The notes under the pieces were generated by a model that saw only the letters and a list, made by a program, of their open reading frames with translations, ran no database searches and was not told the DNA's origin. From NCBI GenBank assembly GCA_021018815.1, contig JAITYX010000088.1:1488001-1552000 (forward strand): a stretch of DNA of 64,000 nt. Direction: 5' to 3'. The stretch is from Talinum fruticosum. Taxonomy: Eukaryota; Streptophyta; Magnoliopsida; Caryophyllales; Talinaceae. A program made the translations under genes and the position numbers. This document shows positions 35,808 through 47,695 of the stretch, piece after piece (the stretch's first letter is position 1; the number at the start of each line of letters is the position of its first letter).

Positions 35808-37262
35808 TGAAGATTTGCTCTAAAGAGTCTAAGTACCCTAGAATGGGGGTCAATCGGGTGAGAAGGAAATTTTGTAGAATAAAAGTTTTTCTACTAAGTA
35901 TGAGCTCAAAAAAGCAATTTTGACCCTAGAATGAATTCAGAGAGACAGAAAACAGAAAATTATGTGAAAACCCTCATGGGGCAGAAAACCACGAGTCGGT
36001 GTCAATCCGGACACCAAGTCAAATACACTATTTTGAATCCACAAAATACAAGAACTCACTCTTACACAATTTCTCCCTTAGAGAATTCAATACAGATCTT
36101 CCTAGGCACGAAGTTCCCTTATCTTTCCTAATCCTTCCTAACTGAGATACCCTTTACAGTTAGAGACAACTATGTTGAGTTAACTCTTACAACTCAGTCA
36201 AGGGATGTTATAGAGAAATAAAGTAAATAAGAATAATTACAAGACTTCTTATTTTCAACTCAAAAGTTAAGAAGACTTAAGTACAGAGTTGAAAGCTAGA
36301 AAAAGATTGAGAGTAAGATTTGTGTTTAGTTTCAACAATCGTTAATCTTCTAAGTCTTGCAGGATGACTTTTATTTATACACAGCGAGGGAAGATTAGGC
36401 TATTGCGATCCTGAACTAGGAAGTTTCATTAGCCGTTGTAACGAGATAGTCCGAGTCCCACGAGAAAAAGAACCGTTGTAGGTATGAATGTTGTGCTTCG
36501 GTGCTTGGCTTGAAAGGTGGTCCAACACACTAGTTGTGACTAAAATCTATGGTGGAAATAGCTGTTAGACTCAAAGTTGAAATTTACCGGAAATGGAAAT
36601 AAACAATCCTAACACGGTGTTTGAGTCGATCCCGGCACGGTGACTTTTCTATCTCCTGGTATTTAACGATTAGAATTTGATTGATTTTACTTTTCAAAAT
36701 GAGATTAAATCACTTTAATCAATGTCTGAAAGCAAATAAAATTGGTACTCAAAGTACAAAAATATTTTGGTCCAAGATTAGGCAAGGATAAAAAATTAAT
36801 TCAAATAATTAAGCATTTGATTACCTTTAACCTAAATAAATGAAATTTTTGAGTCCAATATTCAGTAGGTTCTAATTCCATTTTGTGTCTATCTTTTAGA
36901 TGGATCAAGAGTTAAAATTATATAGACACAATGCATCAAATTTGCCAAATAAATAATTTCGGTGAATAAGTATGAGTTAGAAAGCTCAAATAACACATTA
37001 ATTCCTTTTCGGTATTTGCAATAAGTTAGAGCTCAAAATAAGTTATGCATGTGAAATTATTTAGGCATGAGAACTGTCCGAGTTGAAATTGAGAATGTTA
37101 GAAACCCATAGATAAGAGTTTTTACTCAAGAGATGCTTTTTGAGTATATCGGACAGTTATGAAAACTTAATGATGAGCTTCTTAAGATATGAGAATGACT
37201 TGAATTCAAAACTAGAGAGAAAGAGAAAGAGAGAGAGAGAGAGAGTTATACCTAAGTCTTCA
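35808..37262 (-). repeat. Family A LTR7 (5' LTR of the minus-strand copy)
   Basis: On the plus strand it starts TGAAGATTTGCTC and ends TACCTAAGTCTTCA, i.e. TGAAGACTTAGG...CTTCA on the minus strand; 1455 bp. A GA repeat lies near its upstream edge (37211-37246). The adjoining primer site shows that it is the 5' LTR. Confidence 0.8.
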
Positions 37263-37615
37263 AAAAAAAAAAAAAAAAGACACAAGGGAGACACATTTTC
37301 GATGTCTACATGAGGATATTTTTAGAGTGCTTTTCCTTTTAGTATTTTTTTAAGATTCTCTATTTATTCTTTAGAAATTTTGAATGATTAAACTTGTATA
37401 GGGCTCGATGATTTTTAGGTGTCGAGGCTCGATAAATTTTATGCGTCATGAAAGCATTTTCTCTATAAGGGATAACATGTAGAAAAAGATTGTTGAAAGT
37501 GAAAGCATTTATTAAGATCAAGTGATCAAGGAACAGAAACTTACTTGTACAAAAATGCTCCGTCAATCAATAATTTCTTAAAGTGTACATTGTACAACAT
37601 TACTTCTTGCATAGC

Positions 37616-37616
<1 letters not shown>
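37263..37616. other. Unassigned flank after LTR7
   Basis: Starts with an A run (37262-37279), then AT-rich sequence without recognisable coding or repeat ends. Confidence 0.4.
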
Positions 37617-38560
<944 letters not shown>

Positions 38561-38900
38561 GAAAGGGTCATTGGTACTTAGACAGTGGATTCTCATGCCA
38601 CATGTCTAGAGACTCAAGACTCTTTTAAGAATTAGAAGAAATGAAAGGAGGAAAAGTCACATTTGGAGACAATAGCAAAGGCAAGATAGTTGGAATTGGA
38701 AGGATTGATTAAGGAGACAATTCAATCAGTCTAGTCTAACTTGTCAAACGACTCAACTACAATCTTCGAGCATATACCAAGCTGTGTGACAAAGGTCAAG
38801 AGGTAAGATTTACTCGGACTAAGCTGCTTCATTTCGATGCGAGTCACCAAAGAGATAAAACTCTCGAGTCCGAGGTCAAGTAATACCTACACTATTCCTC
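38561..38900 (+). pseudogene. Aspartic protease of copy U
   Basis: LDSGFSCHMSRD at 38578-38613 with the DSG motif starting at 38581, then GKIVGIGRID and further degenerate protease text. Confidence 0.55.
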
Positions 38901-38929
38901 TTTTAGATTCTATTCAAGATTTATCATGC

Positions 38930-39930
38930 TTAAAAGCATCTTTAAATGATGATTCATGGACATAACATCATAGACTAGGTCATATAAGCATGCATTCTAT
39001 CAAGAAGCTTGCATCTCATGGATTAGTTAGAGGTATACCTAACTATGCATTTAAGAAAGATAAAAATATATGAGGCATGCACAAAAGAAAAGCAAGTCGG
39101 ATCATCTTTTAAGCCACTCAAGATAGTATCTACATCGAAAGTACTTGAATTGATTCATATGGATTTGTGTGGTGAAATTCTGTCAAAAGCTTAGGAGGTA
39201 AATCATATGTGCTAGTTATTGCTGATGATTACTCACAATTTACTTGGGTGTGTTTTCTAAAGAACAATTCAAAGAGTTCACTAAGATTTGTAGGAAAATT
39301 CAAGCGGAGTTTGAGAATTATATTAGGAGAATTTGAACTAACCATGGAAGGGAGTTCGATTACTCGGAATTTGCATACTTTTATGACAAGAATGACATCT
39401 CCCACAACTTCTCAGCACCAAGAACTCCTCAACGAGAATGGAATAGTGGAGAGAAAGAACATAACACTTGAAGAAATAAGAAGGACAATTATGATTGAAA
39501 ATTATTTACCTTACTATTTACGGGCTGATGCGATAAACACAACAAATTACACTCTCAATAGATGCCTCATCAGAACCATTCTGAAGAAAACACCTTATGA
39601 GTTGTACAAAGGAAAGAAGCCTAACATTTCTTACTTCAAACCATTCGGATGTAAATGCTTAGTGCATAACAATGGTAAGGAACATCCGCCCAACTTTGAT
39701 ACGAGGTCGGATGAAGGTATTTTTCTAGGTTACTCATCTCATAGTAAAGCTTATAGAATCTTTAACAAGAGAACTAACAAAGTGGAAGAAAGTATCCACG
39801 TTGTCCTTGATGAAATTAATCATGGCAAGACAAGTGAATCCACTTTCTCGGATCTCAAACTCAACCAAGATGCAAAGAAACCGAACCAACTCGGAATGAG
39901 CCAGTTCAAGAGTTAACTTAGACTGCTGAA
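38930..39930 (+). pseudogene. Integrase of copy U
   Basis: Zinc-finger part HHRLGHISMHSIKK and GLVRGIPNYAFKKDK (38970-39065), then a 235-codon open stretch at 39209-39916 with LVIADDYSQFTWVCF, NGIVERKNITLEE, LIRTILKKTPYELYKGKKP, YFKPFGCKC and SDEGIFLGYSSHSKAYRIF. In the frame of the second catalytic Asp the codon at 39340-39342 is AAC, giving TNHGREF, so this residue is Asn here. The catalytic Glu in NGIVERK is kept. The open stretch is a chance product of frames and does not encode the core correctly throughout. Confidence 0.7.
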
Positions 39931-40520
39931 GGACAAGCTAATGAAGAAGTTCAACAAAAGGAACCAAATGAAGATCAGACCATTCAACCAACAAACCTGG
40001 TAAAACAGAGGACATGTAAAATTTTCAAATATGCATCCGAGTCACCCAATTGAGAATATCATTTCGACATCAATTGTGGGGTAATAAGAACTCGTTCTTC
40101 TTTGTAAAATCTATATGCATTTTTAGCATTCATTTCATTAATTGAACCTAAAAATGTACTATAAGTCCTATTTGAACCTGAATGGGTAGAGGCCATGCAA
40201 GAAGAATTATGATGTTTTTGCTAGTGGCCTCTTCTATTCCATTGGTATGAGGACTTGAAAGAAACCAAGTGCTGGGCTCCGATCAAATGACCTTCGACCA
40301 CCCAATTATATGAACCAAAAGGGTTTTCAAGAACAAAGCTGGATAAGGGAGGGTTGGTAGTCGAAACAAAGCCAGATTAATTGCTCAATCATATAACCAA
40401 GAAGAGGGAATTGATTGTGGGGCAACCTTTGCACTCGTAGCTAGGATTGAGGTAATTAGAATTCTCTTAACAGTTGTATCAAGCATGAACATTAAGCTTC
40501 ATCAAATGGATGTCGAGTGT
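39931..40520 (+). pseudogene. Linker and start of reverse transcriptase of copy U
   Basis: EPEWVEAMQEEL (40174-40209) begins the RT. About 50 bp (40207-40256) with no counterpart in V is inserted before ERNQ. EEGIDCGATFALVARIE and SMNIKLHQMDVEC follow. Homology stops at 40520 where LTR B1 begins. Confidence 0.65.
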
Positions 40521-41238
40521 TGTACACACCAAAAAAGTGTCGTCCTTTTCTCTGTTTTTTATTTGTTGGCCTGTTGATGAAATCCTAAGTCCTATTTGAG
40601 GATTTGAATCTTGGACTGTGTCCGATTAGGGCAACGAAAGCCAATAAACCACAAAGAACCCCCAACACCACATAAATAGCCTTCTGTCTTGGGTTGGTCC
40701 AAAATCCCTTTTTATTTCGGACGATCTAAAACCGAGTCAAGCCTCTAAAGAGAACGAAGTCCAGTCTTCGCGTATCGGCAAATTCGAGGATCGAGTCTGC
40801 GTTTCACTTCAGTCCAACCACACAAGGAGTTGAAGACCTTAAGACAACATTAGAAGCTTCATTTCATGATAACAAGCATTAAAGTGCTGCATTTTGGCTC
40901 CAAGACAGTCCACCCGAGACTAGGGGCACGCATCCCACATAAAAAGGAAACTCGCCAAAATGGAAACACCGCTCAAAATTGAAACATTCCATTTTTAGAA
41001 AGCTGCTATGGCTGGCGCTTGCTACCCCAAAAAGTAAGTGGAATGCTATGTTTTCCCTGGAAACTCCCTTGGAAGCACGCTAGGGCACGAAACCTTAGGC
41101 ATCCACTTGTGGCAGCGCCGTGAACCATCATTTTATCCTAGTTCTATCCTCTTCAAGATATCGTGCTCGATTTTTGCTGATATTTTTGAATGGCTGGCCA
41201 AGCTAACCCTAGGTCACTTCCTTGACCTAATCTCTTCC

Positions 41239-41248
41239 TATAAATAGA
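41239..41248 (+). promoter_or_regulatory. TATA box of LTR B1
   Basis: TATAAATAGA before ATCCTTGGCT, conserved at 51436 (B2), 58728 (B3) and 62948 (B4). Confidence 0.6.
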
Positions 41249-42029
41249 GATCCTTGGCTCTTATTCCCACATGGCTTCCTGCCTTAGCACCACGCTGCTG
41301 AAACTCGCCTAAAAGCTACTTGAATACTCTCATTTGTATTATGATATCTTGGTCCCTTTTAGCCTATTCTTTCTCTACTTCCATCATACTCGATACATCC
41401 AATCCCTAAACTCCATCGAGTCACACATCTGCCTACCTATCTCCACAAAAACTCATAAAAGCCCCTTTCAATTCACCACCATTACATCAAGAGATTCAGA
41501 TTAGAAGGTGGGACAACATTAGGGCACAGATCCGAGTCTTCACAATGGTATATTTTATTTTATGCTTTCTTTATTGCTTTCCCTATTGTGGATAAACGAT
41601 GTATCGCTTTTAATTCCTCCCCGCCCGATGTAATCTTTTAGATTTCTCGCTTTCTTTTCCTTTTCGCTTTTCTTTCGCTTCCGCTTTTCGTTTCTACCTT
41701 TACTTGCTTTCCTTTACTTCTACCTTTATCACTTTCCTTAATTATGTTTGGGTTGCTTTACTTCATTGTCATATGTTGTTGCTTGCTTGCTTGTTTTACA
41801 TTTTTTAATTCACTACTCGAAGTAGTAATGGCCGTCTTCGGTCGGACGAAACGGAAGGGTTTATCCCTACGTTTCGTACCCTCGCCCCGAATCCGATTCT
41901 TGGTTTAAAGATCGATGGAGTCATTTTTAGCCTGTTTGGGTCTTAGTTTTCCCATATTAAGATCGACAGAGCAAATTTTACTTTTATGTTTTTATTAGTT
42001 TTTCTCTCTTAAAAGCGATCGGCGACTCC

Positions 42030-42180
42030 CACTACTAGAAATTAGACTTCTAACGATGACACTTTTATGATGACTCATATAATTGGTCGTTAAAAGTTAC
42101 TAATAACGACGAAACTAATTTTTTGTCATTTAATTTTATCAAATAACTATCATTACACAATGAATAAATAGTGCGTCGTT
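42030..42180. repeat. CACTA-2 left terminal inverted repeat and subterminal repeats
   Basis: CACTACTAGAAA end followed by TAACGATGA, TTGGTCGTTAAAAGT, TAACGACGAAA and GTCGTTAAT motifs. Confidence 0.75.
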
Positions 42181-42218
42181 AATACTATTAAGACTCAAAA
42201 ATTTAATTATTAATGTTT

Positions 42219-42760
42219 GCTTTTCACCAACTCTAATGAAACTAACTCTCTTCCTCCCTCCTCTCGTCTCGCCTCTCAATCGGGCTCTCACTGCGGTCTC
42301 TCCTCCACCTCCACTGCCACGCTCAATTTTCCACTCCTCTCCCTTGGCCGTCGCCGTCGCCGTCCCAGTCTCCGTCTCCGTCATCTGTCGCCTTCTCTTC
42401 TCTTTCGGTCGCCCTGTCGGAGGCTCGCTCGGTCTACCTCTCACTCTTGCCGAGTTATCTCTTGCTCTCGCTCAATCATCGGTCATTCACTCCTCTCCCC
42501 GGCCGTCACCGTTGTCGTCGCTCTCCCTCTTCTTCTCGCGCAGTTTCCTAGTTAGAAGTTCGCTCAGGCGACCTCTCGCTCTCGCTCGCTCGGCTCTCGT
42601 CCTCTCACCTTTTGTTGTCGCTCACTTGTCCTCTCACCTTTCGCTCTCTCGCTCACTCATCTCTCGGGCATTGCAACTTTCAATCGGACACATATCGGGT
42701 TTGTTTATCTCTCTCTATGATTATGTAATTTCATTCACGAATTTCTTTAATTTTCATTGA
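42219..42760 (+). other. Pyrimidine- and CG-rich captured segment in CACTA-2
   Basis: A 540-bp CT-rich block with CGTCGCCGTCGCCGTC and CTCTCGCTCACTC words and a much higher GC content than its surroundings. A 174-codon frame from ATG 42236 is Ser/Leu/Pro-rich low complexity. It resembles the 5' leader or first-exon region of a host gene; identity unknown. Confidence 0.4.
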
Positions 42761-42905
42761 AATTTATCAATTCATATAGGCATGTTCTCTTCCTTAATTT
42801 GCAAGAAATTCATTCATCTCTCTATATGACAGTTTTAGGGTTCTGTTTTTGCTCTCCAATTTATGTTTGCTTTAAGATTTAATTTGCGAGAAATTCATGT
42901 CTTAG

Positions 42906-43029
42906 GTTCGAGTTCTCCCAGGAAGACAATGATAAAGCCTTTGAAACTAGCTCCCATGGTGGTAATGCCATCAAAGTCATGTTTAACTCTGTAAATAAAA
43001 ATAAAATCACGAATAAAGAACAAGTATAG
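42906..43029 (+). pseudogene. Sorbitol-dehydrogenase-like terminal exon, displaced upstream
   Basis: After an acceptor-like ...CATGTCTTAG, the frame reads FEFSQEDNDKAFETSSHGGN then AIKVMFNS and continues to a TAG near 43029. Plant sorbitol dehydrogenases end in FGFSQ..VEEAFETSA.GG.AIKVMFNL, so this is the last exon, with a short C-terminal extension. It lies upstream of the exons encoding the middle of the same protein, the reverse of the normal order. Confidence 0.75.
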
Positions 43030-43265
43030 AATTTAACCCTATCAGTCTGTGAACTTGTTTGTAAGAACTGCAAATGTAAAAAGTCTACCATCGGTGACTT
43101 GTCTTGGGACTGGATGGTATAAAACCTAAGGTATGCTTGCATCCGGTATGATATTAACCAATACTTGAATTAGGGCTTAACTACCTGTTTGCCAAGTTAG
43201 CCAACTGATCTAAACCTTGATGAACTTTTCATGAATGAGAATAAGATGTTCTAGGTTGATGGTAG

Positions 43266-43559
43266 GTGGTTCATCCAACAAGTTTATCCTATAAATTGCC
43301 GGAGAACGTGAGCTTGGAGGGAGGGGCGATGTGTGAACCCCTTAGTGTGGGAGTGCATGCTTGTCGACGAGCAAATATCGGTCTAGAGACAAATGTACTG
43401 ATCATTGGATCGGGACCCATCAGCCCGGTGACTATGCTTTGGCAGCTTATGCTTTTGGAGCTCCTAGAGTAATGGTTGCTGATGTTGACAAGCGAGCATT
43501 TGCACATAACTCAAGATCTTGGTGCAAGTAGCATAATCCAAGTTTCAACCAATATTGAG
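43266..43559 (+). pseudogene. Sorbitol-dehydrogenase-like exon, middle of protein
   Basis: Following ...TTGATGGTAG, the exon encodes VVHPTSLSYKLPENVSLEGG and GAMCEPLSVGVHACRRANIG, then a Rossmann-fold start ETNVLIIGSGPI. A 1-base change of frame near 43440 gives LAAYAFGAPRVMVADVDK; another near 43505 gives TQDLGASSIIQVSTNIE before a donor-like GTTTGT at 43560. These are the NAD-binding-domain sequences of zinc-dependent medium-chain polyol dehydrogenases (sorbitol or L-idonate type). The catalytic N-terminal exons are not found. Two frameshifts make it a pseudogene. Confidence 0.85.
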
Positions 43560-44128
43560 GTTTGTCATTATCGGTATTCATATATTGCTATTTAGTATCA
43601 TGAGAGAACTTTCATGTCAAATAGAAATAATATATGTTCAAAAGTCGGTTGAATATATAATGACAGGTGAGAATTTGAAAAAAATAGAGACTTGAGAAAA
43701 CCGATCCGTGTGCAAAAATGCAAACCTCAAGTCGGGCAACTTAATTGTGATGAAACCCAAACTAGCTTGCTCCAAGCTGAACCGAGATGAGATTTTAATT
43801 TACGAGTGATAAATATGAATGAATTTTCGAGGCAAGCTGTTGGACAAATTAATAGCTGACTTGAACATGACTCAAAATCTTATAATTCAATCCGAACCCA
43901 ATTTGGGCTGAGTATTTTATCAAACTATCCGATCCGATTAGATATTAATTCAATTCAAGGCCACTTACCGCAGGCCCATTTGCTAAGTTTGGCTACATTT
44001 GACCAAAATTACTAAGAAAGAGAGAGGTGGTGCTCTAGTTTCAACATAAATGCTTCCTTATTCGCTACTAAGTCATTCTCATAATCTTTCTTCGATGCTT
44101 GATTTAGTAGTGGATGATAAAATTGCAG

Positions 44129-44317
44129 GACATAGATCAAGAAGTTGTACGGATGCAAACTCCAATGGGGGTTCAAGTTGATGTGATCTTTGATTGTGTT
44201 GGCATCAGCAAGACAATGTCCATTGCCCTAAAAGTTGCCCACCCCGGTGGTAAAGTGTGTCCGATTGGGTTGACATGCGGTGAGATGACAATCCCTCTTA
44301 GTGCGGTTTCAGTGAAG
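44129..44317 (+). pseudogene. Sorbitol-dehydrogenase-like exon, nucleotide-binding domain
   Basis: Acceptor ...AAAATTGCAG precedes an open exon with DIDQEVVRMQTPMGVQVDVI and FDCVGISKTMS, HPGGKVCPIGL and EMTIPLS. It continues directly from the preceding exon in protein order. The expected donor after GTGAAG appears damaged (TAATTT instead of GTAATTT). Confidence 0.85.
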
Positions 44318-44404
44318 TAATTTCTACAATACATTGGATTCTTCCTTTGTTCGAGATAGACTTATGCTTGTTGATGACAATTTCTTCGGTGTTTCTTGCT
44401 GTAG

Positions 44405-44511
44405 GGAGGTAGATATAATTGGCATTTTCCTATATAGAAACACATGGGCACTTTGCATTGATTTTACGAGGACAGGGAAGATCAATGTTAAGCCACTCAC
44501 AACCCACATTA
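44405..44511 (+). pseudogene. Sorbitol-dehydrogenase-like exon, EVDIIGIFLYRNTW segment
   Basis: Acceptor ...TTGCTGTAG precedes EVDIIGIFLYRNTWALCIDF and TRTGKINVKPLTTH, matching the penultimate part of plant sorbitol dehydrogenases. The next exon in protein order is the one at 42906-43029. After THI the text diverges, so the donor is lost or the capture ends here. Confidence 0.85.
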
Positions 44512-45027
44512 TTGATCAATTGATTCAATTGTTCCCCTCATATTTTTATGCAGCTTTCCCCTTTGATCATTAATTGAAATACAAGGGTCGGAGCATGTTC
44601 ATTTCAAGTGGCTGAACATTGAACCTAACCAATAGTTTCTAGTTAAGAGGCAGCCCTAGGATGCCAAGTTTGGATTGTGCATAATTATTTGCTTTGATAA
44701 ATAAATTGGTTCGTCTCTATGTTTGCTTTCCCCTTTGATCCAATTCTAAGGCACTACTCTAGTTTTTCAAGGCACTACTTCAGTTGACTTGGATGCCAGC
44801 ATAGAGTTTATGACCTCATCATTGGTGGGTTCTGAAGGATGTTGAAATTATATCTTTGATATGACATAGTTGGAGCCTCTAGGCCCTCGGAGTAGCCTCG
44901 CATTCATTTGCAGTGTTGGTAGCTTCCAATAGGAAAGGTGTTGTAAAAATGATTAGTTTTGCTGGCATTCACAACACAAGTAGTTGAGAGGATTCTATGT
45001 AAAGGAGGGAATAAGGTCAAATTTAGC

Positions 45028-45214
45028 CATGACCATGCCTTGAAACCTCCGTTAAGTTTTAATCTTTCCTAAGAGTTTTGCGAGTGACATCGGATGATAT
45101 AAAGCCATCCCCCTCTTCGGGATCAATTAATTGATAACTCAATTCGAAGTAGGATAAATTAGGCATTCATTGATAATCATTGTTCGGATTAATGCTGATT
45201 ACTTAGGTTGCCTT
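45028..45214 (+). repeat. Internal direct repeat in CACTA-2, copy 1
   Basis: Contains AAGAGTTTTGCGAGTGACAT, CCCCCTCTTCGGGA and TAATGCTGATTACTTAGGTT, repeated at 47020-47154 with substitutions and a roughly 50-bp length difference. Confidence 0.75.
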
Positions 45215-45345
45215 GCTGGAGTACAGAAAGCGAAAGACCTGCTGGACAAACTCTAGCTTGGATATGCTAATCTAGTGCATGCTATGGCTGAAAATGATCC
45301 TACAAGAGCAATTAAGAGGTTTAGGTTGGCATGACTTGGATGTTT
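45190..45345 (+). pseudogene. Unidentified host exon fragment
   Basis: One frame reads NADYLGCLAGVQKAKDLLDK, a TAG stop, then LGYANLVHAMAENDPTRAIK. The composition looks like genuine protein-coding sequence with one nonsense change. The protein was not recognised. Confidence 0.35.
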
Positions 45346-45844
45346 CTGCTGAAATTTGTAATTTCTAGCTTTGTCATAGAGGACAAGGGAAAATCAATCT
45401 TTTATGTTTTAATACTGGGGGTAGTTGGACTTTTCATCATAGTTCGAGGTTGTCAAGTCCGACCCTTGAGTGAATATCCGTCTTTGCTGAGCTTTTGATT
45501 GTCTTTAATAGTTTTTCTTATAATAATAGCCACCTGACAATAAACCGTAGGTAGTCCAAATGGAGCTCAAATTGAGACATTTAGACCTGCAATATCCACG
45601 AGCTTAATTGTCTTTTAGGCTTAGTTACTCGCTTCAATTCTTTCAAACCTGTTAGATCATTTTTCATAATTCTTTAAGCCACATCACTTTAGAAGTTTGT
45701 TGCACTTTGAACCCCACCTAGATTATAAGGCAATGATAGGCTATTACTCCATGACAAAATGACACATTAGTGAGACGGTTGCCTTTGTAAATTACAACCC
45801 AAAGTCGTTCTTAATGGTTTGCTTTGTCCTGCCTTTCTATGTAG

Positions 45845-45998
45845 GGAGCTTAGAATTAGCATTTTGGCTAAATGTAAGAATGAACAAAAGGAGATGCTGA
45901 GACTAGCATCAACTTATTTTGACACAAAAATACCTGATGGAGTGACTATGATGCAACCTTTCGCCGACAACGTCGCAATTAAAATAATTGCCGTAAAG
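45845..45998 (+). pseudogene. Unidentified captured exon 1 of a pair
   Basis: Flanked by acceptor TTTCTATGTAG and donor GTACTTG. The 154-nt exon is open: ELRISILAKCKNEQKEMLRL, then STYFDTKIPDGVTMMQPFAD. A 75-bp intron with GT..AG ends follows, and the frame continues without a stop into the exon at 46074. The pair encodes about 100 residues. The source gene was not recognised; typing as a host gene rests on the intact intron and reading frame. Confidence 0.6.
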
Positions 45999-46073
45999 GT
46001 ACTTGAACCGATCATCAAAATCACTTTCTTTTTGCCTCCATTTTTCCTAAGTTCTGCTGCTTCTGTCTCTTAG

Positions 46074-46224
46074 GCTTTTCCTGAAGAAATGTTTTCTGTT
46101 CTTCTTCACGAGTGTGCACTTATTGAGAGGACTAAGTATTGGCCTTGGCATAAACTACTTGTGCACTCGAGCAATGGTGGCCTAATGCGGAATAAGCTCT
46201 ATACCTTACTCGGTCGACTTCAAG
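46074..46224 (+). pseudogene. Unidentified captured exon 2 of a pair
   Basis: Acceptor CTGTCTCTTAG and donor GTGGCC bound a 151-nt open exon: AFPEEMFSVLLHECALIERT, then KYWPWHKLLVHSSNGG. In phase with the exon at 45845-45998 after splicing. The helical, Leu-rich character would fit an alpha-helical repeat protein, but no family was recognised. Confidence 0.6.
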
Positions 46225-46959
46225 GTGGCCCTTGGCTCTTCTCCTCTTGTAAGCTTACGACGTTATAAAGTTTAATCTGTACTCAATTACAAATAGTGAG
46301 AGAAAAAAGGACGTGCCTCGGACCCCAAATAAAACATTTTGGTCTAAACTCAAATTGGTCCAACACAAATGAAAATGCCCCGAAATCAATCTGGACAATA
46401 TTGATGTATTTTCTTACCAAGCTCGTTGGATGAATGGGTAGGACCCAACATGACCGGAATCTGAAACGATATGACGCAAATGTTCCCCCAACTCTTTTGA
46501 CCCATTCCAGATTTAATCCAACTTGAACAACCTATCTACCATATCTAGGCTCTGGTTGTCTTGCTTTTGGTTTTTACGGTGCTAGTTTCTTGATATTCAA
46601 CATTGTTAGGAGATATATTTACCCATTTAAGTGATGCTAGGATTCTGAACTTTTCTTTAGGAAAGTGATGGTTTGGTTCTGCAATTTTGTGCGGATAAGT
46701 TGAAAACAAAGAGACGAGGCTTCTTTAGAAGGACATTCAGGAAGCACTAAGTAGAAACTTGAAAGTGATAGTTTGTTAGATGCTTAAATTCATGAGGAGT
46801 TTTCGCCATCCATTCAAGGACACTTGGATTCTTTTTCTTGTCAACTCGGTTCTATTCGGTAATCAATTCATCGTGGGTGTTTCGACTTCTAAGGCTTACT
46901 TGGATTGACATGGATATGACATGGGCAAATGATACTAAATAGTGGCTTCTTCCTTGCAG

Positions 46960-47001
46960 ATCCCCCATCCAGGAAATATTATGTTATGCAAGGGTTTTGA
47001 G
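46960..47001 (+). pseudogene. Small captured exon, 42 nt
   Basis: Between TTCCTTGCAG and GTAAGTTG, near-consensus plant splice sites, lies IPHPGNIMLCKGFE. It precedes copy 2 of the internal repeat, so it may belong to the same unidentified gene. Confidence 0.4.
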
Positions 47002-47019
47002 GTAAGTTGTAATAAATCC

Positions 47020-47154
47020 ATGTCCATGCCACTGAAGCCTCGCCTTAAGTTTTCATCTTTCTTAAGAGTTTTGCGAGTGACATTGGATGATAGAAAGTCC
47101 CCCTCCCTCTTCGGGACCAATGCTGATTAATGCTGATTACTTAGGTTACCTTGA
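47020..47154 (+). repeat. Internal direct repeat in CACTA-2, copy 2
   Basis: Second copy of 45028-45214; shares AAGAGTTTTGCGAGTGACAT and GCTGATTACTTAGGTT. Confidence 0.75.
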
Positions 47155-47269
47155 TGTTTTCACATTTATCAAACATATGTTTCCTTTATCGCACCGGATA
47201 AGCTTAGTGTATCCTACCATATGGGTTTGTTGTTGATCATAATTTACTAGTTACTAGTATACGCTTTAC

Positions 47270-47600
47270 TTGTTGTTGCTTATTGTTAGGAGGCCCACAG
47301 GACATTTGTAGTAGACATAATCAGCTTGTTGTTAGGTGGCCCACATGATATTTGTAGTAGACATAAGAGGCCTATGGTCTAGCCATCTGCAGGAGTAGGA
47401 GCTACAACTATAGGCCATCCGTAGCACACCCAGCAACGACTGCAACGACACGAGCCATCCGTAGCGGCTAGCATCGGCTATCTCGTAGCGAGCCGATGCA
47501 TGCTGGCTGCTGCGGATGAGAGCGGATGGCTGCTGTAGATCATCTACAACTGACCATCTGCAGCAACGAGCAGCGAGTTATCCGTAGCTATTTTAAAGTC
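47270..47600 (+). repeat. CATCCGTAGC/CATCTGCAG-type repeat cluster in CACTA-2
   Basis: GTTAGG(A/T)GGCCCACA...TTTGTAGTAGACATAA occurs twice (47286-47325 and 47333-47368). Then GCCATCCGTAGC and related words (CATCTGCAG, TATCCGTAGC, GCGGATG) recur many times up to 47590, on both strands. Confidence 0.6.
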
Positions 47601-47695
47601 ATCGTGTTGATGCCCTTGGTATAACCCTTCCATCCCTACCTTTTCCTATCTCCTTGTCATGGTGTTGATGCCCTTGGTATAACCCTTCCATCCAT
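47600..47695 (+). repeat. Direct repeat TGTTGATGCCCTTGG...
   Basis: A segment of about 40 bp starting (G)TGTTGATGCCCTTGGTATAA occurs at about 47604 and again at about 47663, separated by about 20 bp. Confidence 0.85.

Noticed and set aside
42139..42444. Minus-strand 101-codon and plus-strand 112/174-codon frames in CACTA-2
   Set aside because: Low-complexity products of a CT- and CG-rich captured segment; kept only as a noncoding feature.
43086..43230. Another dehydrogenase exon between the displaced last exon and 43266
   Set aside because: No convincing match to the N-terminal part of the protein in any frame; probably intron.
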